Shown here: positions 12,801-23,400 of the stretch, piece by piece | Numbering within the stretch: position 1 is the stretch's first letter | Layout of the letters: every line of letters begins with the position of its first letter | Assembly: GCA_014526335.1 (NCBI GenBank) | Contig: JACTAT010000010.1 | Span: forward strand, 2,027,943 to 2,091,942 | Direction of reading: 5' to 3' | Source of the DNA: Chrysaora quinquecirrha | Taxonomy: Eukaryota > Cnidaria > Scyphozoa > Semaeostomeae > Pelagiidae | Length of the DNA stretch: 64,000 nt | The notes under the pieces: model-generated | Seen by the model: only the letters and a program-made list of their open reading frames with translations | Databases searched by the model: none | What the model was told of the DNA's origin: nothing | Program-made: the position numbers and the translations under genes

Positions 12801-13602
12801 AAGGGCCCTACCCCCAAGCCCTTTAGCCCCACCTAGATCCTAGGTGCCACCATTTTTTGATTGAAATGACAAAAAAAACCCAAAAAAACTGTCTTTATAT
12901 CAAGTATCAAAGGTTGAACTATATGATAGAAAATATTTATCTAAAGGTATTGTTTTTAACAATGTCGTGAATTCCTTGGAGAGACGTCTTAGCAACCATG
13001 AGAATTTTTCAAACATTAACTTTGGACCCGACAAAAAGTACTTGGATAAATTACATAATTGTTCATAAAACTGCAAACTTACCATCGCCATTATCTGATT
13101 TTTGTGAAATCCGTCTTCTTGTTATTTTAGCTGGCTTTGGAGCGATGGTATTTTGTGAGTTTGCAGTGGAATATTTGCGCTTGGAGACCCTTCCCCTCTC
13201 GTTGGTTTGGGGAGGCTTGAAAGTTGGGTCGTCAAGCAGTTGTTTGTCCAATTCCAGTTTCCTTTTCACCTGGAAAAATAATAAATAATTAGAAGTAAAG
13301 AAACAAGCTTGAAAATTTAGGGCTTCTGGGTTAAATTTGTTGTTCTTATCGACGAAACTTTCAGGAAAGTCGAAAACGAAACTAACTTGGTTAGGCCTTG
13401 TCTGAACTTGAGTCATTTTCCCTTTGACAGAACCAGAACTTCTTTTTTCATACTTTCCTCCACTTTTAGCAGTCGAAGGTGTTTTTTCTTCAGTAAGGTA
13501 GGCAACAGTCCGTGCATCACCCAGTGTATTCAAAGGAGCAAAGACCCTGCGGTTCTCTGAAGTTGTGTGAACTGAAACTGTTCTCGTCACCAAGGAAGAC
13601 AT
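9871..13602 (-). CDS. E2F: E2F1/2/3-type transcription factor, six coding exons, 377 aa
   Basis: This is a cell-cycle transcription factor that, with a DP partner, binds TTTSSCGC sites at S-phase genes and is held by Rb-family proteins. Coding exons in order are 13387-13602, 13083-13269, 12137-12341, 11471-11656, 10829-10943 and 9871-10311; all phases agree. Residues 73-79 (VKRKLEL) match the cyclin-A-binding RxL segment of E2F1-3. Residues 139-203 are the winged-helix DNA-binding domain with [12 protein letters not shown] at 177-188. Residues 204-264 are the dimerization coiled coil. About 265-325 is the marked box, including GPIDVFLCP. The acidic C-terminus holds EEYLFSLEQ...ITDLFDVI, the Rb-binding transactivation motif. 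The cyclin-A motif plus Rb motif exclude E2F4-8 types. The fourth intron is U12-type AT-AC. The first ATG of exon 1 follows a spliced 5' UTR exon. Paralogue number cannot be set from this window. Confidence 0.96.
10370..10765. repeat. Minisatellite in last E2F intron (CCACCAAAAGCCACAATGAC-like)
   Basis: Imperfect tandem units of about 20-24 bp built on CCACAATGACCCACCAAAAG fill most of the 517-bp intron 10312-10828. Units vary by point changes and short deletions. The tract is C/A-rich on plus and so G/T-rich in the transcript. Confidence 0.9.
10944..11470 (-). other. U12-type AT-AC intron of E2F
   Basis: On the minus strand the intron starts ATATCCTTT (11470-11462), a perfect minor-spliceosome 5' site. 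It carries TTCCTTAAC (10962-10954), the U12 branch-site consensus, and ends TTTTTTTAC at 10944, 11 nt past the branch adenosine. Only this AC end keeps frame: codon AA|A, then F-A-Y-V-T-Y-Q-D-I, which is the marked-box start. No usable AG acceptor is present there. Between these signals lies other intronic material, including a purine/C-rich patch near 11150-11420. Confidence 0.93.
11815..12080. repeat. Dispersed repeat (family D1), copy in E2F intron 3
   Basis: About 265 bp that align with 28485-28745 in an MCM3AP intron. Shared blocks include ATTCTATTGGTCTTC, CTGATTGGTG, TGCATTT.GATC and GTCAGACG.AAAAA. A shorter relative lies near 51420-51545. It has no ORF. It could be a decayed non-autonomous element. 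Confidence 0.7.
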
Positions 13603-13870
13603 CTTGAAAGCTGAAATAGCAATTTTTAAAACAAAATTACAGGTCGGAAGGAATAATTTTCACTGGAAATAATACTTTAAAATTCATCTTTATTGTTTGA
13701 AAGAATAATTCAAAGCATAAAGATAGTATTTTATTCATTTACCTTGAGGATTCAACTCGATTTCTTGCGAATACTTTCGACAGCTAGAGATGCCTTCAGA
13801 AGTTTGCCTACAAAACTTTCACACCCAAGGGGAAGCCTTCGTTCAAGTTTCGCGCGGTTTAGAGCAAATC
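13603..13870 (-). other. E2F 5' UTR: non-coding exon and leader intron
   Basis: Eight bases upstream of the ATG (13603-13610) follow a good acceptor (TATTTCAG). A matching donor CTCAAG|GTAAAT ends an upstream non-coding exon at 13743. The 5' end of that exon is not visible; it probably starts between 13800 and 13950. The leader intron is 13611-13742. Confidence 0.6.
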
Positions 13871-14030
13871 TATTGTCCCGAGTCCACTCAGCCGAAACAC
13901 TAGACAATAGAAACCTCTTCTGATTGGTTAAAATCGCTCCCGCCAATTATAACAAAACAGCATTCTCAGGTTTCAATTCATGAATGGAGAAAAACAACAC
14001 GGAGAAGGCGGGAAAAAATGGCGGGAAATG
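13848..14030 (-). promoter_or_regulatory. E2F promoter with E2F-like and CCAAT sites
   Basis: Sites seen on plus: TTTCGCGC at 13848-13855, TCCCGCC at 13938-13944, and GGCGGGAAA at 14007-14015 and again at 14020-14028, 13 bp apart. The last two read TTTCCCGCC toward the gene, the textbook E2F site. CCAAT motifs occur at 13923-13927 (as ATTGG) and 13943-13947. This arrangement is known from vertebrate E2F1 promoters, where it gives autoregulation and S-phase timing; use here is inferred. Confidence 0.7.
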
Positions 14031-14286
14031 TTTCAGGGGACAGCTGGGCTCGCAAAATGTGACAATGAAAACAAATAATTTTTGGCAACAATAGTCTTTT
14101 GGGACTATTATATGAAATTTTGATAGCAAATAGAGTTAGCAGAAGCTAACTTCAGATTGCCCCCCCCGAAAGCTCCCCCACCCCAAAGCCATACAGTAAT
14201 ATGTATGTACGTGCGTACTGTAATACTGAACCGTACAGAAGCAAAGTAAAAAGACAATCAATTTTCACGATTTTGTATAAATTCAC

Positions 14287-14292
14287 TTTATT
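14287..14292 (-). terminator. Polyadenylation signal of MCM3AP
   Basis: The minus strand reads AATAAA about 205 nt downstream of the MCM3AP stop at 14495-14497. It lies in CACTTTATTTACA, almost the same context as the E2F signal. It is the nearest clear signal. Confidence 0.55.
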
Positions 14293-14494
14293 TACAAAGA
14301 ATTAACAAACATAGTTAAAACGCATTTAAATATGAAATTCTGTCTTTTTGATTTAATTTTCAAATCAGTTTACTTTTGGGGCACACCCCATTGCGACACA
14401 TTGTACCCTGAATGAGAGGTGACAAATCTTTCTTCTCAGTACAACGAACGTTGACCTTTTCTCGATGGACTGCAGAAGGAGTTTTTAGATCTTT

Positions 14495-17400
14495 TCACGA
14501 GTTTAAAACATCTTTGAATCGCAATTCGTCAAGTTTAATCGCAGATCTGTGGAAAGAGCAGTTCGTAAATTAATCTGGAGTCTGAATTGAGAAAACTTAG
14601 AAAACTAACGTTCAAACTTTTGATTCGCTCTTTATCTTGCGTCTCATACGTATTTAGAAAGAGTCATCTGGTATAGCATTAAATAGCTATTTACCTCATG
14701 TAATGCACCTCCTTTAGTAAATCATCGATTCTAGATTCAAGTAGATGTTTTGGTCTCTTTTTATCTTTATTCAAATGACTAGATGTATCTGTTCCATGCA
14801 CCAGCCCCTAAAAAGAAATTAGAGTTTTATATGTTGGAATAGATAAGAGAAATTGTTGACATTTTGGCTGTTTTGACATCAGTAGGTTCCACCAGTATAG
14901 GTCTTCATCTAGTGCTGGGCACAGTATGAATAGATGAGCGTCGCTTCCCCCGTCTCAGCCAGCAACCTTCCCCAAAGGGTGGTTTGGAACTCATGGGGCA
15001 TAAGAGACAGGTCATTCTTTATGACTTGGCTTTTTGTACTATAAAGCATAAAGAAGAAAATCTATCAAAATTCATTATCCCCGCGCCAAGTGCCCAGTCA
15101 GATCTAGTTGCCAACTGGTAATCGGCGATTTTTCGGAACTAATATTTCGCAACTGGCCAGACGAAAGAAATAAGGGTTCCGGCAACTAAGAGACAAAGTT
15201 CCTTGATTTTAACTGCACATACAGTGGTCTTAACAATAAAAGAGAGACATTTGCATGTGAGCAAAGCTCGAAATTACTCAAAGAAACATTGGATACATGC
15301 TTAACGTACAATTTATGTGATTTTCGACTGCAAATGAATGGAACCAGCTTTCTAATTCTTGATTATTTGCAGTGATAAAAGTATTCAACATTCAAAACTT
15401 CCTTAATGATTTTCTCTTTAGTAGTATAAGTTCTTTAAATTTTCGGGCCTTCTACATGTAGGTTCCTATTAAAGTGGTTCTTTATAAAAAAGCGTATAAG
15501 TCTTAAAAGATAAACCCGGACATAAGGCTTAGCCTGGCTACAAAGTTGATGAACTCTTTACAAACTTTTTACTGCAATCATAGGGAGGTCTCTCTCTATA
15601 TTTGCTGTGCTGGAAGAGTACTTAAACTAGATTACGTACCATTGATTCTGATGAGTCCAAGAAGCTGGTGTTAATTTCTCTTTTCCGTTTCACCCCAACC
15701 AGCGAGTGACTTCCAGGTACAATATCACCAACCTGACTAACTTGAGAAATACAGGAATCCGTCGCGCTGCTCAGTCTGAAAAAAATAATAAAAATATTTA
15801 GAATCATAAATAATAAGCCGAATAAACCTCGATGATTCAAAAATCAAAATTAGGGGGTTTAGTCAAAAGAGGGCCTTATTCAGTCAGCTTCTTTAGGTAC
15901 ACGTTTTTTCATAAGAGCAACCTTTATCTTGTTTTCCATTCTGAAAGAAGGAAGGTTTGCAACTAGAAGTATTTTTTCTGGAGCAAGATGGAATACTTTC
16001 CTGGAGTCGGCGAGAGATTTAACTTAAAGTTGGGGGTAATTTGAATCGGGGTCGTACGCAAAAGAGGGCATCATCGAATCATTTAGGTAAAGCAATTTTT
16101 CTCCAGCAACTTTCATGTGAGTTCTTTCTCCCATCATCGGGCAATGAGGAGAACAGCCTCGTTTCTCATTGCCCGATAATGGGGGACGGAGCTCTCCCGA
16201 AAAGTTGTCTCATTATCTGTTAAATGTTTGTCATAGTAAGCGGTGATAATCATGTGTCATTCTGCTACCAACTACAAAATTCTACATAAAAGAGTCTAGT
16301 AATCAAGATATTTTACTGGAGTAACTAAGTGAACTAACAGTAGTTACAACTATTAACAACCGACCTTGAGTAGGCTTGTTTTTCGGAGCACAATGATTCG
16401 TCAAGGAGTTTTTGTTTCTTCTGAAGCTGTTTCAAAATGGAGGCAACATCATCTTCAGTACTGGGACTTTCAACAGGGCAAATGGAGTTTTCTATAGAAT
16501 GAAATTATACATTAATTTGAAACATCAAGGGTAGGAAAATCACTGACAATAGAAAGCAGAATGTCAGCCCCTGGTCAAACGATTAAACATTATTACCTCA
16601 AACATAATCGTCAAACAACATGTTTCACTGTTTGTCCGCGTCACAAAACACTGCTCTCCTCGTTGACCAGCAGAAAGCGTTTTTGGAAGTTTTCTGAAAA
16701 CATTGATACACAATTCTACTTCTTATAAGCAATGTTTTGCGATGGAGCCTAACGGTCAAACATTGCTTGAGAAGCAAATTTCAAATGTTTGAAAAACAAT
16801 TATTGATCGTTTGGCTACATCAAAAGCATTACCCGTCAAACATTTTTTGCTTGATGGGAACATTGCTGAACGAATTCTGCTCGTAAATCAATGTTTCATG
16901 ACGTGGACAAACAATCAAACATTCCCTGTAAAGAAATTTCAACTGATTGACAAAAACGTTTAATCTTTTGACCACATCAAAAAGACGCTACTCATCAAGC
17001 ATAATTTGTTTGATAGAAACATTAAATGTCCGTCAAGTTATTCAAAAACATTGCTGAAAAGGTTTCTCAAGCAATGTTTCATGACGTAGTTAAACGGTGA
17101 AAACATTCCCTGTAAAGCAAAATTCAAATGTTTGACCAACAGTGTTTGATGGTTTGGCCAAGGCCAAAAACCTAGCGACACCATGGAGATGAGCAACACA
17201 CTGAAAAAGGCAACGATTCTCATGACGACAGGTATGATGAAATTTAATAAATAGACTTCAAAATCTTACCAATTTTAAGTATACTTTCATTTGTTTCTCT
17301 AATCGAATTCTGCAGATATTCATCTCTGGAAGATATGTCGTGAGCTGAAATTCTACAAAGAAATAAAATAACAAAATTAGTATATAAGACTTTACCTTAC

Positions 17401-20400
17401 AGCCGGCTACGCAGGCAGCCAAAAGTACCAGTCAGTAATACCAGATAATCCTTGGCAAGACAAGATTCTTCCTTACAAGAATTCGTCTCCTGCACAGAAA
17501 CCGTGTGACATGTCTCATTTTCTGCATTGGGGTTAGAAATTCGAAAAACAGTTGAAAAGTAGTGCTGAACTTTCGTTAAAATCCAGGGAGGTTTTTGGGA
17601 TACCATGGGGAACCAACCTCCCCGGACTCTAGATGGTCCCTGTAAAAGATAATGATCTCAAATGAAAAGCTCAGTGCAAGTAGCGAAGAGGCAAGCACGC
17701 ACATATATTCAGTAAAGCAAGTTGGGTTGCGGGAAGTGTGAGAGCAGTTTCTCACTCGCAGCTTGTACCCAAAAACTAATTTCCTGGAACCCATCTACCG
17801 GTTTTAAAAGGGTGGAGTTGACTGTGGGTTTTACGAAAATGACACCAGAAGAATAGATCCTACGATCTGTCGATTCTCAGTCAAAAGGCATCAATGACCA
17901 CTCAGCCGCACAATCTCTTCAGACTACACCCAACATGGGTTGTCAATCTGATCCAACAAATGACACAAAAGAATTGTTCAAAACATTATCAACCGAAGCA
18001 AAAATGCAGTGATTTCGTATTGAAATACATTTTTTCGGATGGCCATATCTCAGCCAATGTTTGATATATTTGACTATCACCAAATGAAGAGAAAATTTCA
18101 AAATTTAAAAATAGATTCTTGCGACGTCACGACGTCGGAACTCTATACTGGACGGTGTTGGTTAAGGGATGAGGTTGGTTGATGCTAAAAAAATATGAAG
18201 CCTCAAACTTACAGTGAATCTGAGTCATTATTCTGAAGAATTGAAGTCTCGTTCCGAAGTGCTCTTGCAGCCTCGATCCAAGCAAAAGCTGGTCTATAAA
18301 GACGATATTCCTTCTCGAAGTAACTGACAAGGGCATCCTTCTTTATACCAGAAAGAGGCAGCTGTGACTGAAATGGAGTCAGAATAAATATGGTGCATTC
18401 TTCAATCACAGAGTCCCATGGAAACTCAAGGAACGTTGAACGGGAACGATATTTCCATTTTTCCTTGTATTTATTGAGAATTTCTTCAATTCTGAAAGGA
18501 AAATAATTAGTTTAGTTATTCAGTTACTGCAAGGGTTGCCTATTAAGAAAAGTGATGTCTCCTTGGAAGAGGAAATAGGGGTGGAGATGAACCCAACGTT
18601 GCTAATTGGTTTCTACACTAGGAGATAATGCTTCAGAACAGTGAGCAAAAGGTGATGCTGAGAAACCTGACCAAAAACAAAGGAAAGGCAAAGCTGTCGA
18701 CAAAAACTAAAATACGGGCCCTCGTCAGCATGTCTGTGTAACTGTCTCAAGATATCCTATCCATGATCGTAAATAGCTCTTAGAAGAAAGCATAGAGTAG
18801 AATCCAAAAAAAGGGAAAGGTTGTAATATTTAAAAGGTCACCTGCACATAAGTTTTGATGGATGAATGAACTTTTGACGAGAGTCACAAACTCGCTGAAT
18901 GTAATTCAGGCAAATTTCTAACTGATCATCCCAGCAATCATCTAGAAAAAAAGATAAAAAGATGTTTAAGGTTATTGCATTATATACATAGCACCCTAAC
19001 TAAAAATTCAATATTCTAAGGTGCTTCACAATTCTATTATCCCCCAGCTTAAGCCTTTTTGTCCTCCTTTGGAAGTATTTTTTTGAGTATCGTGAAGGCA
19101 TGTCACAGCGTGCAGCCACTTCAGTCAGGCATTTCTGAAATTTCGCTGCTTTCATTGCCGAGGTACCAATTTTGCACCTTTGAAAAGAGTTAGATTTGTC
19201 TTAACAACTTGCCCAAGGTTGTTATCTCCGCAATCGCAGTGAAAAGGCAGTGGTTCGAACCCACAAAAATTTCGTATAGTCCTGTACTGTACGATAACCA
19301 CTGCCAACAGAGACCACAAATAAACAAACAAAATGGCTGTAGTTTTGAATATGAATTACGATAAACAAATACATAAACATATATAACTGGAAATAGACAA
19401 ACCAGGTCTTGCTTCTTGTGGCAAATGTGGTAGTTTTAACGATTCCAGCAGACTTCTGAGCTTCAAAAACGTCTCATTGCTATTCCAGTTCAAATCTGGA
19501 TAATCTGATGAAAGGAATAAGTGTAAATTCAATTCAAAATTGGGTAGGATTAACAACTTCACGATTCAATAACCAGAAGAAGATTGAAACTAAAACTTGC
19601 ATATGGTATTTCCTCGATTAAGTCCCTGGAGCGCTTATTTAAAAATCTGTCTCAACGAGCAGCAATTATTTGAAAATTAATGAATAAATTAACGTTCGGA
19701 TGAAAACAAACTTTTGCAGCAACTAGCAAAAGGTGTCTCTTGATTTATCCAATCAAGGGGTTTACACATGCACTATAAAATGAGTTTCTGGGACCAGGCT
19801 CATGGGAAGCTCAAATCCAAGCTGGCCCCTATTCTAGAGAAGCCGTTTATTCGAGGAATACGATAATTTCATTCTAAAAAGAAGGGCCCGATTGGGACGA
19901 ATTTGTCCGTGTTTTATCGAGGCCAATTTGACAGACTTTGTATTGTTTTTATTGTAAAATTCTTTAATGTTAGTTTTTACAGTAGTGATTACAGCAGTGA
20001 TTTGGCACTAATTTAAACAAACATAGAGCAAACTACAGAGATTGTGTTAAGTTATGAATTTGATTTAGTTTATCTAGAATACAAACAGTATAGTTGGCCT
20101 TTGAAATTAGCCGCACTACTCCGTTAGCGACTGCAATCAAGGTCTTTGCACGCAGAGAGTTTCCCCTTAATCAAGACGCCGTCTCCCAGAAAAATGCCCG
20201 CCGAACCAGACCTCTTCAAAAAGAGACTATTATGAAAATATAAATGTGGCTCACCCCTAGAGTTTGCAAAAATCATGCTTTTTGATGGCCATGATATGCT
20301 TGTAAGTTTCTCAGAAGTACAAACGTTTATCAGATGATCCAAAACTCCATTGTAAAGTTCAATTATTGCATTAGGATCCTGAGAGGAAAAAGAAAAACAT

Positions 20401-23400
20401 GCATGATTAAAAGTCCAGCAATGGGCTCGAATTAAAAGTGAAGGTGAAGGTGATATGGCACATGTCGCTAGGGCCTCAGTAGAAGGTAAGCTAATCGAGA
20501 TCTCGACCCTGGTAGTGGGGCTAACGTAGCTTGGGCTCGGATCCCCAGCTACTGACACCACGAGCCAGCTGGATTAAACCACGATGCCACATCATCTTCA
20601 CAACAAATGCATCTTTCCTATATAGGGGCATAACGGGAGGCCACAAAGCCCTATACGAGCCCTCCCAGGAATTTATGCGAAAATAGATGAGTGGAAGGGA
20701 GAAAGATCTTGACTATTGATGAGTTTTTAAAATTTGGAAAGGCAGTAAGATTCAGGTAAGCAGAACTGGGTTTTCCTGGGGCCAACTTATCCCAAGAACT
20801 TACGGATATGCAGAAAAAGAAAGAGCTTTGAGACCAATCCTCAGAACTGAGGACCATAACTTAGGAAGGATAAAGACCTGGGGGTCCACAAAGACAAATT
20901 TCACGAGTTTTAAGTAAGACCAAAGATTTTTTCGCATTTTTCATTTATTCTGAAGAAGATAATGAACTATCAATTGCTACACGGACTACGGAACTAACAA
21001 AGAGAAACAAAGAAAACTTGCGGAGGAGAGTAATCAATTGCTGAATAAATATGAGTATTGATGGAGGAACGAGAAAATAATCGTAAATTTTAACCTGTGA
21101 AGGGACACCAATTTGTCTTCTCTTTAGACCATCTTCGTAAAGTGCCTCGTAAAAGAACGACTCAAGACCTTGAAATAAAGCATGATTTTCAGAAATGTTG
21201 GATTAAAGGCCATGGCAAAACAATAAAACATTGTTTGTCAAACATTTGAAATTTGCTTGTCAAGCAAATGTTTTACCGCTAGGCCACATCACAAACATTT
21301 CTCTTCAAACGTTTTTTGCTGCTTGCGTCAAGCAAAATGTTTTTAGACTTTTTCAAAATCATAGTGCAATAAGTGTAGATTGTTTTTGCATGTCAAGCAA
21401 TGTTTCGTAACGTTGCAAAAAGTCCAAAAATTTCTTGACATGCAAATTACAAATACTTGATAAACAATGTTGGATCGTTTGGCCGGGGCCAAAGATCATA
21501 AAAACGAATATCAATAAACCAACGCAACAAACAATACGACAAGTAAAAACAAGTTGAAGAATTTATCGAAGAATAACATAAAAACATTTTGAATTTAGCT
21601 ACCTTCTTCAAGAAAGTCAACCAAGGCCTTTGTTTTAAGTCCTGGAAATTTCGGGGTTTTCCTTATCATGGCTGCTAAAGAAGTTGTTAGCTGGAAAAAA
21701 ACATTCAGAAAATCAGATTAATTGATAAAACAAACTATGAAAATTTTGTCACTAATTCTTATCCATATTGGTACTGAATTATTGCTATAATGCTGCATGA
21801 TATACACAACAGTGTCCTAGAAGCCCTGGCTAAACAGTCAAACAAGCAAATTTCAAATGTTCGAAAAACAATGTTTGATCGTTTTGCCAGGGCTTAAATC
21901 TGTCGGAAAATTGCTGTTAGAACATTGCCCAATTACTTGATGAGAAAGTAGAAAACCCTTGGCCCTAAGTCCTGGAAATTTCGGGGCTTTTTTAACATCG
22001 CTGCTAAAGGAGTTAGTATTAGCTGGAAAAAACATTAGAAAGTCAGATTAAGGGATAAAAGAAACTATGAAAATTTTTTCAGTAAACCTTATCCATAATG
22101 GTACTGAATGTTTGCTCTAATATTCTAATATGCTAAATACCACCTCAACAATAATGCCTCTAAGGCTCTGGCCAAACGGTAAAACATTTTACTTGAAAAA
22201 TAAAGTTTTAGATGTTTGATAAACAATGTTTGGTCGCTTGGCCAGGGTCTTAGCGCCAATAACCAAGCGGCAAAAGATTGTAAAACATTTTAAATCCGCT
22301 CATCAAGCAAAATGTTTGACAGCAATGTTTTGCGACATGGCCAAACGGTAAAATATTTCTCTTGACAAAGCAAATTTCAGATGTTTGACAAACAATGTTT
22401 GATCTCATGACAAGGGCTTAAAAACTACTCAATCATTTACCTTTTCATTCAGTTCAGACCCACAGATAGTGTATGTGATTCCAAGTATATCAAAGGAAGA
22501 ACAGAGGTTATTGTCTCGCAATCGACGTAATTCCAGTCTATCAGTCAGTGTGCTTTGATCTTGAGATTCAGAACAATTCAATGCAAGAATCAGCAACGTA
22601 GGAGGGGGCTCTTGTGGCTTTAATGATAGGATTGAAAATAACTTTTCACGCTCTAAGCTCCAAGTTCCTGAAATAAACAAAAATTGAATGAGAGTTGGCG
22701 TGGCCCAGTGGACAAGACGTTCGGATCACGATCGCACGGATCGTGAATTCAAATCTCGTCGGGACCACTTTCCACAAGCCTGCAATCAACTCAGCTGTCC
22801 ATCCTTCCGAGGTCGGTGAATGAGTACCCATGGTGCTCGTTCTAGAATACAGCCTGGGGGTACAAGCTGCAGGTCCACATTAGCTGTATAACGGCCAGCA
22901 CCTCTGACCTGTGTTAACAAATAAAGTTTGCTTGCTTGCAAATTCTAATCAACAAAATGCATACACTCTTCACAAGGAGAAATTTATAGGCAGAAACAGA
23001 TCTGAGATTTTGGGAAAATTAAGGACAGAAGAAGGACAACTTTTTATAGGCGCTGTCACAGCACGGAATTCACAAGTGCCAACTTCATCAGACGTGAATC
23101 TTAGCATGTCAAATGCAAAAACATCTGATCCGGTGCTGAGATGAATGCTCCCCACTTGCATCCACAATGCCGAGACATTGTGGCTGAGGCGTCGCATCTT
23201 ACGGTGGTTCCCGTTACAGGAAATCGCTATTCTCCCACGAGTCTTCCGCCAGCCAACCGAGGAGGGAGTATCCGGCCCCTAGACCATATGCTTACGCTTG
23301 GATATCCCTTGCTTACGCTTCCAACTCATGACACCGAATCGATTGTATATGATCCTCCGTTTCTACTGATAAAATTCTTCCATTGAATCAAGATAATTGT

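Noticed and set aside
13752..13946. 64-codon minus ORF upstream of E2F
   Set aside because: Lies in the probable non-coding first exon and promoter and carries E2F/CCAAT motifs; no family.
19200..19300. Possible tRNA gene (CAGTGGTTCGAACCC)
   Set aside because: A B-box-like match only; no acceptor stem or anticodon arm could be folded. Perhaps an old SINE remnant.
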